From positions 558,001-622,000 of the forward strand of contig NZ_JALGRF010000002.1 of the NCBI RefSeq assembly GCF_022815725.1: a stretch of DNA of 64,000 nt, read 5' to 3'. Position 1 is the stretch's first letter. Each line of letters begins with the position of its first letter. This document shows positions 44,115 through 53,080 of this stretch, in pieces. The translations under genes and the position numbers were made by a program. The stretch is from Streptomyces sp. APSN-46.1 (GTDB lineage Bacteria > Actinomycetota > Actinomycetes > Streptomycetales > Streptomycetaceae). Under the pieces are notes generated by a model, which worked only from the letters and a program-made list of their open reading frames with translations, searched no databases and had not been told where the DNA came from.

Positions 44115-44655
44115 GCCGGCCGAGCTCCGTCTGACCGACGTCTGACCACCCTCTGACCGCCGTCCGGCCTGTTCCTGCCGGGCCGCCTCCTGCGGCACCT
44201 CGCGGGCGTGGAGCCGGGTGGCTCCGCGGTGTGGTGGCGGGCCGGGAGGTAGTCGGCGCGCCACCGCCGCTTCACCGGGCGATGGCGGGCCCGGCGGTCG
44301 TCGCGGCCGCCGCCTGGGCTGCGGGGCGGCCGATACCGCCTTCGCGAGACGGCTCGTCGCCGATGCGGTTCCGCGAGGTGCTGGTGCACGGCGGTGAGGC
44401 GTCCGGGTGCGCGCGGAGCGGGATTCCGTGTACGGGGGCGGCGGCGAAGCCTGCCGCGCACCGCTGGGGTGCGGTCTGGCCGGGCGGCCCAGGCGCGGCG
44501 GATTGTTCCGCCGGGCCGCTGGCGGTCGCGGCCCGGGCCGGGCCCGCCCGGGCCGGCATGTCGCTCCGCGTGATCGTGAAGCGCCGACGGGCCGCCAACG
44601 AGGCGGCCGGGCGGGGGTGCGCTCCGAGGCGGCCGGGGCGGGGGTGTGTTCCGGG
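44115..44655. other. intergenic region without a supported gene
   Basis: Frames on both strands span this 541-bp gap between convergent genes, but their codons show no family resemblance and no ribosome-binding sites. The DNA is very GC-rich. I see no repeat or RNA structure worth naming beyond short GC stems. Confidence 0.5.
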
Positions 44656-45339
44656 TCAGGCGGTGGGAGTCAGGGTGAGTTGGATCGAGCCGTCCGGGGT
44701 GGGCTGGACGTGGATGGACGTCAGGTCCGGGGCGTGGGCCGTCGGGGCGTGGGCGGCGGCGCGGGGGCCGATGCCGATCACGCGCATGCCGGCGGCCTGG
44801 CCTGCGGCTATACCGGCGGCCGAATCCTCGAAGACGATGCACTCGGCCGGGTCCACGCCCAGCGCGGCGGCGCCCTTGAGGAAGCCCTCCGGGTCGGGCT
44901 TGCTGGCCGAGACGGACTCGGCCGTCACGCGCACGCCCGGCATCGGCAGGCCGGCGGCCGACATCCGTACCGCGGCCAGAGCGGCGTCGGCGGAGGTGAC
45001 CAGGGCGTGCGGCAGCCCGCCGAGCGCCGCCATGAACTCCGGGGCGCCGCCGACCGGGACCACGCCGTCGGTGTCGGCGGTCTCGCGGGCGAGCATCACG
45101 GCGTTCTCGGCGTGGTTATGCTCCATCGGGCGCTCCGGAAGCAGGATGGCCATGGTGGCGTAGCCCTGGCGGCCGTGGACCACCTTGAGGGCCTCCCGCG
45201 GGTCCAGCCCGTGGGACTCCGCCCACTCGCGCCAGCAGCGCTCGACCACCGCGTCGGAGTTGACGATGGTGCCGTCCATGTCCAGGAGCAGGGCCTTGGC
45301 GGTGAGGACGACAGGGGCGGTGGTGGCGCTGGCCGACAT
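44656..45339 (-). CDS. HAD family sugar-phosphatase
   Basis: This 227-residue phosphatase is of the beta-phosphoglucomutase/sugar-phosphatase group. Motif I is LLLDMDGTIVNSD, motif II is ALVTSADAAL, the Lys motif is SASKPDPEGFLKG, and motif IV is VFEDSAAGIAAG. The C1 cap follows motif I. It resembles glycerol-1- or sorbitol-6-phosphatases of Streptomyces; the substrate is not determined by sequence. Start is ATG 45339. It is separated by a strong hairpin from the peptidoglycan-binding gene upstream. Confidence 0.9.
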   Translation of the reverse strand: MSASATTAPVVLTAKALLLDMDGTIVNSDAVVERCWREWAESHGLDPREALKVVHGRQGYATMAILLPERPMEHNHAENAVMLARETADTDGVVPVGGAPEFMAALGGLPHALVTSADAALAAVRMSAAGLPMPGVRVTAESVSASKPDPEGFLKGAAALGVDPAECIVFEDSAAGIAAGQAAGMRVIGIGPRAAAHAPTAHAPDLTSIHVQPTPDGSIQLTLTPTA

Positions 45340-45374
45340 CGGCAGGTGCTCCAGACGGGGCGGGAAAAGAGATC

Positions 45375-45418
45375 AAGTGGTTCCGTCCACCGGTCAGGGA
45401 GTGAGGACGGAACCACTT
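45375..45418 (-). terminator. 14-bp perfect hairpin
   Basis: AAGTGGTTCCGTCC (45375-45388) pairs fully with 45405-45418 around 16 bases. On the minus strand it is followed by GATCTCTTTTCC, so it ends the peptidoglycan-binding gene and shields the HAD gene. Confidence 0.85.
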
Positions 45419-45482
45419 TGTTCCCACACGATACAAAATAGCGGCGGTCTGCGCCACCCGGCTTGACGAAGCCCTGGATCTT

Positions 45483-46577
45483 CTAGCCCTCCAGGGCTTT
45501 CCGGGTGGCCGGACCGTAGACGCCCCAAGGGTCTTCGTCGATGTCGTTGTTCCACTGGAAGGTCGAGACCGCGTTCTCCGTCCGGTCGTCGTACTTGCCG
45601 TTGAACTTGCCCCGGTACAGGCCTTCCGCCGCGAGCAGCCGCTGGAGCTGCTCCACCTCCGGGCCCGAGTCCCCGTACTGCAGGCTCCGGACCTGCTGCT
45701 GCGGGGCCTGGGAGCTGGGGGAGCGGATCGCGGACGCCTTCGGGGACGGAGGTGCCGAGGAGCGTGACGGGCTCGCGGACGGTGACGCCGAGCGTGAGGC
45801 GCTCGATGACGGTGACGCGGACGGGGAGGGCGACGTCGAACGGGAGGCGGAGGCGGACGGGCTGCGCGTCGGACTCGTCGAGGCCTGCGACGAACCGGCC
45901 GGGGCGGCGCTCGCCGCGGGCGCCGCCGCCTTCGGGTCGCCCAGTGCGGTGTCACTCGCCCCGGAGTCCCCGAACGCGCCCATCGCGAGGGCACCCGAGC
46001 CCAGCGCGACCACCGCGGCCGCGCCCAGCAGCAGGGGCAGCAGCCGCCGTCGGGAAGCCGGAGCGGACCGCCCCTCCGGGGCCCCACCCCCACCCCCTCC
46101 CCTTCCCTCTCCCCTTCCCTGCTCCCCGGCCCATCCGCCGTCCTGCGCCAGTGCAGGCGCAGGCCCCGGAGCCGGGGGGACCGTCTGGAGCGCGGCCGTC
46201 TCGTCCGGCCATGCCGGGTGCGCCGGCGGTACGGGTATCCCGTACGCCGGGGTGTCGCCCTGCGGCGGAACCGGCGCGGCCGGAACCGGGGGCAGCAGCT
46301 CCGTCGCGGCGTCGCCGGCCTGGCCGTACCCGCCCGGGCCCGGCGCCGCCTGGGCCCCGTACCCGCCCGGGCCGCCCGGCGCCGGCGGGGGCCCGGAGGG
46401 GTGCGGCTCCGGGGTCACCGCGCCGCGCACCGGCTGCGGGAACGTCGGCGCCGTCGCCTCACCCGGGTCGGACAACGTCACGTACGGACGGATGCGCAGG
46501 GGGTCGAAGCCCGCCCGAGGCACGCACCCGCAGCCGACGCCCACGGCGTCGCAATTTGGACAGCGCTCAGCGCTCAC
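45483..46577 (-). CDS. membrane-anchored peptidoglycan-binding protein
   Basis: This 364-residue protein has an N-terminal zinc-ribbon-like CPNCDAVGVGCGC (residues 6-18), a Pro/Gly-rich cytoplasmic region of 150 residues, a transmembrane helix (LLPLLLGAAAVVALGSGALA), a Ser/Pro/Ala-rich cell-wall spacer of about 90 residues, and a C-terminal PG_binding_1 domain (LQYGDSGPEVEQLQRLLAAE, then FQWNNDIDEDPWGVYGPATR). It probably links cytosol and wall. The start is GTG 46577 with GGGAGGG upstream. It is divergent from the MFS gene. Confidence 0.85.
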   Translation of the reverse strand: MSAERCPNCDAVGVGCGCVPRAGFDPLRIRPYVTLSDPGEATAPTFPQPVRGAVTPEPHPSGPPPAPGGPGGYGAQAAPGPGGYGQAGDAATELLPPVPAAPVPPQGDTPAYGIPVPPAHPAWPDETAALQTVPPAPGPAPALAQDGGWAGEQGRGEGRGGGGGGAPEGRSAPASRRRLLPLLLGAAAVVALGSGALAMGAFGDSGASDTALGDPKAAAPAASAAPAGSSQASTSPTRSPSASASRSTSPSPSASPSSSASRSASPSASPSRSSAPPSPKASAIRSPSSQAPQQQVRSLQYGDSGPEVEQLQRLLAAEGLYRGKFNGKYDDRTENAVSTFQWNNDIDEDPWGVYGPATRKALEG

Positions 46578-46703
46578 TGAAACCCTCCCTGGCCACTTGC
46601 CTGCGATTATGCAGACCCGCGGGGACCCGCCCAACCGTCCGACAGGCCATAACCGGACACACCGCTCACGATGGAGATGTTGATTCGGCCTGAGGAGGAG
46701 TTG

Positions 46704-48782
46704 ATGGCTCAGGATCTGACGACATCGTCCGTGGGCCCCGGCCCCGGCCCCGGGCCCAGGAGCTCCAGCCCCGCCGCCGAGCACGCCTCGCGCGAGGTGC
46801 TCGTCTCCATCGGCGCACTGCTGCTCGGCCTGCTGATCGCCGCTCTCGACCAGACCATCGTCTCCACCGCCCTGCCGACGATCGTCAGCGAACTGGGCGG
46901 GATGGAACACCTGTCATGGGTGGTCACCGCCTACATGCTCGCCTCCACCGCCGCCACACCGCTGTGGGGCAAGCTCGGTGACCAGTACGGCCGCAAGAAG
47001 CTCTATCAGTACGCCATCGTCATCTTCCTCATCGGCTCGGTCCTCTGCGGTATCGCCCAGGACATGCCCCAGCTCATCGGCTTCCGCGCACTGCAAGGCC
47101 TGGGCGGCGGCGGACTGTTGGTGCTGTCCATGGCGATCGTGGGCGACATCGTCCCGCCCCGCGAACGCGGCAGGTACCAGGGCCTCTTCGGTGCGGTCTT
47201 CGGCGCCACCAGCGTGCTGGGCCCACTGCTCGGCGGCCTGTTCGTGGACCACCTCTCCTGGCGCTGGGTCTTCTACATCAACCTCCCCATCGGTCTCGTC
47301 GCACTCGTCGTCATCGCCGCCGCGCTGCGCATCCCGGTGCGCTCCTCGAAGCACACCATCGACTACCTGGGCACCTTCCTCATCGCCTCCGTCGCCACCT
47401 GCCTCGTGCTCGTCGCATCCCTCGGCGGCACCACCTGGCCCTGGGACTCGGTCCAGATCATCGGCCTCGCCGTCCTCGGCGCGGTACTCCTCGTCGTCCT
47501 CCTCTTCGTGGAGCGGCGGGCGGCCGAACCCGTCCTGCCGCTGGGGCTGTTCCGGATCCGTACCTTCACCCTCTGCTCGGTGATCAGCTTCGTCGTCGGT
47601 TTCGCCATGTTCGGCGCGATGGTCTACCTGCCGACCTTCCTCCAGGTCGTACGCGGCGTCTCACCGACCATGTCCGGCGTCCACATGCTGCCGATGGTTC
47701 TCGGCTTGCTCATCGCCTCCACCGGCTCGGGCCAGATCGTCAGCCGCACCGGGCACTGGAAGGTCTTCCCGATCGTGGGCACGGCCGTGACCGCCGTCGG
47801 GCTGCTCCTCCTGCACCAGCTGCGGCGGGACAGCGGCGACTGGGAGATGGGCGTGTACTTCTTCGTCTTCGGTGCCGGACTCGGCCTGGTCATGCAGGTG
47901 CTCGTCCTGGCGGTGCAGAACGCGGTCAGCTACGCCGACCTCGGAGTCGCCACCTCCGGTGCCACCTTCTTCCGCTCCATCGGCGCCTCCTTCGGCGTCG
48001 CCATCTTCGGCACGGTCTTCACCAGCCGGCTCGACGACCAGCTGGCCTCCGCCCTCGCCGGCGTCCCGCTTCCGCCCGGTGTGAGCGTCGCGCAACTGGA
48101 GGCCGATCCCCGGGCCATCGCCGAGCTGCCCACCGACCTGCAGCCGCGGGTACTCGACGCGTACTCCACCTCGATCACCGACGTCTTCCTCTACGCCGTG
48201 CCCGTGGTGCTGGTCGCTTTCGTCATCGCCTGGTTCCTCAAGGAGGACAAGCTCCGCGGCTCGGTCACCGCACCCGATGGGACCGAGACGCTCGCCTCCA
48301 ACCCGGTCCAGCGCTCGTCCCACGACGAGGTCGCCCGCGCGCTGTCCCTGCTCGGCACCCGGGAGGGCCGCCGCCACGTCTACGAGAAGATCACCGAGAA
48401 GGCCGGCTACGACCTGCTCCCCGCCGCCAGCTGGCTGCTGCTGCGGATCAACAGGTACGGCTCGGCCGAACCCGCCCTGCTCGCCGACCGCACCTCCGTG
48501 CCGCTCCGGATCGTCACGGATGCCGCGCGCCAGGTCGAGGAGCGCAGGCTCGCCCGCCGGGACGGGCTGACGCTGGTCCTGACCGACCGGGGACGCGAGG
48601 CCGCCGCCAGGCTGGCCGCGGCCCGGCAGGAGTCCTTGGCCGAGCTGCTCGGCGACTGGTGGGGACCTGACCGCCCGACCGACCTGGTCAAGCTGGTCGA
48701 GGAGATCAACGCGGAGCTCTGCGGATCCGACGCCGAGGAGCCCTACGACACCCTGGCCCCCCGGGACCACGCCGCCCACTGA
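46704..48782 (+). CDS. DHA2-type MFS drug exporter with C-terminal MarR-like winged helix
   Basis: This 692-residue protein has the 14-helix DHA2 transporter core in residues 25-525: [19 protein letters not shown] (motif D1), [14 protein letters not shown] (motif A) and [17 protein letters not shown]. The last 150 residues form a MarR-like winged helix ([40 protein letters not shown], quoted as [19 protein letters not shown]). The fusion occurs in several Streptomyces exporters and may let the pump regulate genes from the membrane. ATG 46704 follows GAGGAGG; an upstream ATG at 46671 is less likely. Confidence 0.88.
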   Translation: MAQDLTTSSVGPGPGPGPRSSSPAAEHASREVLVSIGALLLGLLIAALDQTIVSTALPTIVSELGGMEHLSWVVTAYMLASTAATPLWGKLGDQYGRKKLYQYAIVIFLIGSVLCGIAQDMPQLIGFRALQGLGGGGLLVLSMAIVGDIVPPRERGRYQGLFGAVFGATSVLGPLLGGLFVDHLSWRWVFYINLPIGLVALVVIAAALRIPVRSSKHTIDYLGTFLIASVATCLVLVASLGGTTWPWDSVQIIGLAVLGAVLLVVLLFVERRAAEPVLPLGLFRIRTFTLCSVISFVVGFAMFGAMVYLPTFLQVVRGVSPTMSGVHMLPMVLGLLIASTGSGQIVSRTGHWKVFPIVGTAVTAVGLLLLHQLRRDSGDWEMGVYFFVFGAGLGLVMQVLVLAVQNAVSYADLGVATSGATFFRSIGASFGVAIFGTVFTSRLDDQLASALAGVPLPPGVSVAQLEADPRAIAELPTDLQPRVLDAYSTSITDVFLYAVPVVLVAFVIAWFLKEDKLRGSVTAPDGTETLASNPVQRSSHDEVARALSLLGTREGRRHVYEKITEKAGYDLLPAASWLLLRINRYGSAEPALLADRTSVPLRIVTDAARQVEERRLARRDGLTLVLTDRGREAAARLAAARQESLAELLGDWWGPDRPTDLVKLVEEINAELCGSDAEEPYDTLAPRDHAAH

Positions 48783-48870
48783 GCGACCCCGCCCCTGCCC
48801 GGTCCGCCCCTGCCCGGTCCGCCGCAGCCCTGTGCCGCAGCCCCTGCCCGGTCCGCCGCGGAGAGGCCGC

Positions 48871-49464
48871 TCAGACCAGGGGCTTCTCGAACCAGTGCTC
48901 GGCGTACGGGCCGGAGTTGTACGCCGGTATCTCCCGGTACCCGTGCCGCGCGTACAGGGCGCGGGCCTCCACCAGGTCGGACCGGGTGTCCAGGCGGACC
49001 CGCTCGGCGCCCAGGGACCGGCCCGCCTCCTCCAAGGCGGCGAGCAGCGCCGCCCCTCCACCGGTGCCGCGGGCGCGCTGGTCCACGTACACCCTGGTGA
49101 GTTCGACGGTGAGCGGATCGAGTACGCGTATGCCGCCGCAGGCCAGGGCCTCGCCATCGAGACGTCCGACCACGAACTGACCGGTCGGCGGGACGAGCCC
49201 GTCGTCCGGATCGTCCGCCAGGCCCTGGTCGATCTCGGCTTCGGTGGCGGCCCTCTTCCAGTACCGGCCGGCGACCTCCGCGTAGTAGGCGCGGCGCAGG
49301 GTGGTGGCGTCCGGGGTGTCGAAGGGTTCCGGGGCGACTGCCCATGCCCGGGCGACCGCCCATGCCCGGGCGGGTGGGGCGGCCGTGTTCGACGGGGCGG
49401 CCGCGCTCGACCCGGGTGTCGTGGCGGTCGGAGGGGCTGAGGTGGAGCTCGCGTTGCTGGTCAT
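48871..49464 (-). CDS. GNAT family N-acetyltransferase
   Basis: This 197-residue protein has an acetyltransferase domain in residues 60-197 with the acetyl-CoA loop in VDQRARGTGGGAALLAAL (motif A, R/Q-x-x-G-x-G/A) and the late ALYARHGYREIP. The first 50 residues are Ser/Ala/Pro-rich and include a near-duplicate RAWAVARAWAVAP, encoded by a short DNA repeat. The acceptor is unknown. The start is ATG 49464. It is divergent from the SnoaL-like gene with 106 nt between starts. Confidence 0.85.
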   Translation of the reverse strand: MTSNASSTSAPPTATTPGSSAAAPSNTAAPPARAWAVARAWAVAPEPFDTPDATTLRRAYYAEVAGRYWKRAATEAEIDQGLADDPDDGLVPPTGQFVVGRLDGEALACGGIRVLDPLTVELTRVYVDQRARGTGGGAALLAALEEAGRSLGAERVRLDTRSDLVEARALYARHGYREIPAYNSGPYAEHWFEKPLV

Positions 49465-49570
49465 GGCCTCATTGTGGATCGCGCGCGCCGACGCCCGCGT
49501 GGAATATCCACAGGCACGGGCCGATGATAGGAAAAGCGACAAACCGTGCACACGAAGGGCGGGAACCGTC

Positions 49571-49987
49571 ATGTCGGAGCATCCGGACTGTGCCCTGATC
49601 CGCCGCGGCTACGAGGCCTTCGGCAAGGGCGACATGGAGAAGCTGAGTTCGATGATGACGGCCGACGTCATCCACCACATGCCGGGCAACAACCCCCTCT
49701 CCGGGCACCACAAGGGGCGGGAGGCCGTCATGGACCTCTACCGCCGCATCGCCGAGGAGACGAACGGAACCTTCCGGGTCCGTCTGGAATCGGTCTTGGC
49801 GGACGGCCGCGGCCACGTCATGAGTTTCCACACGACGTTCGCCGACCGCGGAGACCGGGGGATCGAGATCCACGAGGGTCTCTTCTTCACCCTCGTCGGG
49901 GACAAGATCACCGACATCGACGGATGCACCTCGGACATCAGCGAGAACGACGCCTTCTGGAGCCAGCCGCTGACCGCCGGCCGCTGA
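49571..49987 (+). CDS. SnoaL-like / ketosteroid-isomerase-fold protein
   Basis: This 138-residue protein has the NTF2-like fold: helix CALIRRGYEAFGKGDMEKLS, MMTADVIHHMPGNNPLSGHH and the sheet FRVRLESVLADGRGHVMSFH ending in KITDIDGCTSDI. Conserved His and Asp line a possible pocket, as in SnoaL-like polyketide cyclases and ester hydrolases, but assignment of an activity is not possible. Start ATG 49571. It ends at GC repeats and the hairpin at 50097-50142. Confidence 0.88.
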   Translation: MSEHPDCALIRRGYEAFGKGDMEKLSSMMTADVIHHMPGNNPLSGHHKGREAVMDLYRRIAEETNGTFRVRLESVLADGRGHVMSFHTTFADRGDRGIEIHEGLFFTLVGDKITDIDGCTSDISENDAFWSQPLTAGR

Positions 49988-50096
49988 TCACCGCCGGCCG
50001 CTGATCACCACTGGCCACTGGCCGACGACCGCCGACCGACGACCGACGGCCGCCAACCACCGACCGCTGATCAGGCCGCTGACCGACGTCATGTGA

Positions 50097-50142
50097 CACG
50101 AACGGAGGCCCGGGCCCTGCGCCGCCCGGGCCTCCGTTCGTG
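50097..50142. terminator. 18-bp perfect bidirectional hairpin
   Basis: CACGAACGGAGGCCCGGG (50097-50114) pairs exactly with 50125-50142 around ten bases. It lies between the convergent SnoaL-like and monooxygenase genes and serves both. Confidence 0.9.
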
Positions 50143-50147
50143 CCCGG

Positions 50148-50480
50148 TCAGTCCCGCTTCGGCCCGGTCTGCTGCACGACCTCGAACGACCACACCGTCG
50201 AGCCCGTGGCCGCCGGCTTCGGCCGCTCCCCGCCCGCCGCGCCGCCGCCACCCTGGTGAGCGGCCTTCATCGGCCCCTCCATCCACGCCTGGAAGTCCTC
50301 CTCCGACCGCCACCGCGTGTACACGAGGTACTGGTCCGTCCCCTCGACGGGCCGCAGCAGCTCGAACCACTCGAACCCGTCCGAACCCTCCACGGCCCCC
50401 GCCCGCGAGGCGAAGCGCTGCTCCAGCACCTCCCGCTGCTCGGCGGGGACGGTCAGCGCGTTGATCTTCACGATGCTCAT
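50148..50480 (-). CDS. antibiotic biosynthesis monooxygenase (ABM) domain protein
   Basis: This 110-residue protein has the ABM ferredoxin-like fold: MSIVKINALTVPAEQREVLE, FASRAGAVEGSDGFEWFELL and YLVYTRWRSEEDFQAWMEGP, the pattern of heme-degrading or quinol-type small monooxygenases. His in AHQ near residue 75 could bind heme, as in IsdG/MhuD-like enzymes, but the substrate is open. The ATG 50480 begins the first strand; ATG 50489 adds three residues. It is 120 nt from the divergent GT87-PAP2 gene. Confidence 0.88.
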   Translation of the reverse strand: MSIVKINALTVPAEQREVLEQRFASRAGAVEGSDGFEWFELLRPVEGTDQYLVYTRWRSEEDFQAWMEGPMKAAHQGGGGAAGGERPKPAATGSTVWSFEVVQQTGPKRD

Positions 50481-50600
50481 GCCCGACATCCTAGGTATCT
50501 CGCGGGAGATATCGTCCTCCCAGGTAATGGAGTGGTGCATCAAGCGCGGCAGCCAGGCGAAGTCAAGGTTGCGTTCAACAGGGCGGGAGGCCGGCGAGGC

Positions 50601-52643
50601 GTGGCTAACGCGGCGGAGCACAGCGGGGCGAACGGACATGCCGGAGTCATAGGCGGTAACGGCAGGCTCGGAGCCGTTCGCCTTCTCCTGTGGGCGCTCG
50701 CGGGCGTCCTCGCCCTCAGACAGGCCGCCGCGGTGCTCCGCGTGCCGCCCGGCGAGTGGCTCACCGAGTTCCACCTCCCGGGCAGCCCCGGCAGCCTGCT
50801 CGGCTCGCTCTACGACGGCGGCCAGTTCACCGGCACACCCTTCTCCGGGTTGGTCCTCAAGCCGCTGGCCGGCCTCGCCGCCCCCTCGCTGGAAGTGGCC
50901 TGGACCTCGGTCACGCTGCTGTTCGTCGCCGCCGTCGGGCTCGTCGCCGCGCGCGGACTGCCCGACCCCGTGCCGCGCCGCACCGCGCTGCTCGCCGCGC
51001 CCGTGCTGGTCGCCCTGATGATGGTCTCGCTGCCCGTACGCGAGGCGGCCTCGCCCGGCCAGACCGCCGTCCTGCCCGTCCTGCCCGTGCTGCTGGTCCT
51101 CCTGGCCGTCTTCCGGGTCCCCGGCGACCGCGCGGCGGGCTTCCTCGTGGGCCTCGCCGCCGCGCTCCAGCCGGCGCTGCTGCTCTTCGCCCCGCTGCTG
51201 TGGCTGGCCGGACGCCGCCCCACCGCGCGGGCCGCCGCCGCGACCTTCGCCGGAGCCACCGTGCTCGCCTGGGCGGCCCTGCCCCGCGACTCCTGGACGT
51301 ACTGGATCCAGCACCTCGCGGGCACCGGCCTCGGCGGCGCCCCCGACAGCCTCGCCAACCAGTCCGTGCACGGCGCGCTGCTGCGCCTCGGGCTCACCGG
51401 ACCCGGCGAGATCCTGCTCTACGTCGCCCTCGCGGCCGCAATCGTCTGGACCGGCCTGCGCCGCGCGGCGCGCTACGCCCGCGACGGGCAGCTGCTGCTC
51501 GCGGTCGCCATCACCGGCTGTGTGGCCGTCGCCGTGTCGCCGACCGGCTGGCGCCACCAGATGCTGTGGGTGCTGCTCGCGGTGGCCGGCAAGGTGGGCA
51601 AGCGGGCCGCCGACCGGCCCGTGTGGCCGGTGGCCGTCGTCCTCGCCCTGACCCTGCCCAGCAGTGTGCTGCTGCCGAACCTGGCCGCGCTGGCCCCCGT
51701 ACGCGACAACGTGCTGCTGCTGGCCGCACTCGCCGCGGCCTGCGCGGTGCCGTTCCTGCCGCGCTCCTCCGCGTACTGGCGCGAGCCCGTCCCGACCGCG
51801 TACGGCCGGCCCGCCGCCGCCCGCTGGTCGCGCGTGCCGCTGCTGCCGCTCTGGCGGCGCGTGCTGTCGCGCCCCAACCTGCTACTGGAACTGCTGCTGA
51901 TACGGGTCGGGTACTCGCTCTACTCCCACATCCGCGCCGCCGCGCCCACCAGCCGCGGCCTTGCCGAAGGGCACGCCGGCCAGATCCTCGCGATCGAACG
52001 GGCGCTGGGCATCGACATCGAGTACGCCGTCAACCACGCCGTGGTGAACACCCCCTGGCTGGAGGCGTTCTTCAACTTCTACTACACGTCGTTCCACTTC
52101 GTGGTGCCGCTGACGATCCTCGCGCTGCTGTACTGGCGCCGCCCCGCCGACTACCGCTGGGCCCGCGCCTCCCTCGGCCTGGCCACCGTCCTCGCGCTCA
52201 TAGGGTTCTGGCTCTACCCGCTCGCGCCGCCGCGCCTGATGCCCGGTCTCGGCTTCGTCGACACCGTGCACGGCGTGCAGGACCTGGCCAATCCGCAGTA
52301 CGGGGCCATGACCGCGATCTCCAACCAGTACGCGGCGATGCCGTCGCTGCACTTCGGCTGGTCGCTGTGGTGCGGGATCGTGGTCGTCGTCCTCGCGCCG
52401 AAGGGCTGGCAGAAGGCGCTCGGCGTGCTGCACCCGCTGATCACGGTGTGCGCGATCGTCGCCACCGCCAACCACTGGGTGCTCGACGCGGTCGGCGGCG
52501 CGCTCGTCGTCGGCGCCGGGTTCGGGCTGGTCTACGTACTCTCCGGGCCCCGGGGGGCCGCGCTGCCGGCCGGGGTCGGGGTGCCGAGGCCGCGGGTGCC
52601 GGAGCGGGTGGGCGCGGCCGCCGGGGAACGCGCGCGGGCCTGA
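50601..52643 (+). CDS. bifunctional GT87 glycosyltransferase - PAP2 phosphatase membrane protein
   Basis: This 680-residue protein has an N-terminal GT87-like polyprenol-dependent mannosyltransferase region of about ten transmembrane helices (residues 20-400) and a C-terminal PAP2 domain (residues 430-645). PAP2 motifs are GYSLYSH, YAAMPSLHFGWSLW (motif 2) and ATANHWVLDAVGG (motif 3), as in inositol-phosphorylceramide-synthase-type PAP2 proteins. It probably acts on polyprenyl-phosphate sugars or lipomannan precursors. The start is GTG 50601, with GGGAGG and CGAGG upstream. This domain union is known in actinomycetes. Confidence 0.9.
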   Translation: MANAAEHSGANGHAGVIGGNGRLGAVRLLLWALAGVLALRQAAAVLRVPPGEWLTEFHLPGSPGSLLGSLYDGGQFTGTPFSGLVLKPLAGLAAPSLEVAWTSVTLLFVAAVGLVAARGLPDPVPRRTALLAAPVLVALMMVSLPVREAASPGQTAVLPVLPVLLVLLAVFRVPGDRAAGFLVGLAAALQPALLLFAPLLWLAGRRPTARAAAATFAGATVLAWAALPRDSWTYWIQHLAGTGLGGAPDSLANQSVHGALLRLGLTGPGEILLYVALAAAIVWTGLRRAARYARDGQLLLAVAITGCVAVAVSPTGWRHQMLWVLLAVAGKVGKRAADRPVWPVAVVLALTLPSSVLLPNLAALAPVRDNVLLLAALAAACAVPFLPRSSAYWREPVPTAYGRPAAARWSRVPLLPLWRRVLSRPNLLLELLLIRVGYSLYSHIRAAAPTSRGLAEGHAGQILAIERALGIDIEYAVNHAVVNTPWLEAFFNFYYTSFHFVVPLTILALLYWRRPADYRWARASLGLATVLALIGFWLYPLAPPRLMPGLGFVDTVHGVQDLANPQYGAMTAISNQYAAMPSLHFGWSLWCGIVVVVLAPKGWQKALGVLHPLITVCAIVATANHWVLDAVGGALVVGAGFGLVYVLSGPRGAALPAGVGVPRPRVPERVGAAAGERARA

Positions 52644-52882
52644 CGCCCGGCCGGGGCCCGGCCGGGGCCCCGCCCGGGCCCTGCCGAAGGCATGGCGAAC
52701 GCGCGTAGGGGTGCCGGGCGGGCTGGACCCGCTCCGGCACCCCTACGGTGGATCGCCGCGTCCTGTCAGGATCCGCCCGGTGCGGCCATCGCGCCACTCG
52801 GCGGCACGCCGCCGCGCGCCGGCCTGCCGGCGGCGGCTGGAGCTTCGCCCCCGGCGGGGCGTGAGCGACCGGCGGAGCAGCG

Positions 52883-52990
52883 CCCGTACAGCGGCGGCGA
52901 GCGGCGCCCGTGCCAGCGCCTGTACAGCGGCGGCGAGCGGCGCCCGTGCCAGCGCCCGTACAGCGGCGGCGAGCAGCACCCGTACGACGG
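52883..52990. repeat. three 36-bp tandem repeats in a 437-bp intergenic region
   Basis: Units begin at 52883, 52919 and 52955 with CCYGTACAGCGGCGGCGAGC; the first two are nearly identical and the third diverges in its last third. They lie between the convergent GT87-PAP2 and P450 genes. The unit is a multiple of three, so open frames cross it (YSGGERRPCQR repeated), but there is no start signal or family match. No other feature is seen in 52644-53080. Confidence 0.85.
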
Positions 52991-53080
52991 CCCGACCACC
53001 GCCCGTACGACGGCCGGCGACCAGCGGACGGCAGGGGCCGGGGCGTGGGTGGAGGGGCCCCTGCCGTCCTGGACCACGGG

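Noticed and set aside
44231..45163. A 310-codon plus-strand frame
   Set aside because: Most of it is antisense to the HAD gene, and the remaining part shows no gene signals.
52883..52990. CRISPR array
   Set aside because: The units abut directly without unique spacers, so this is a simple tandem repeat; no cas genes are present.
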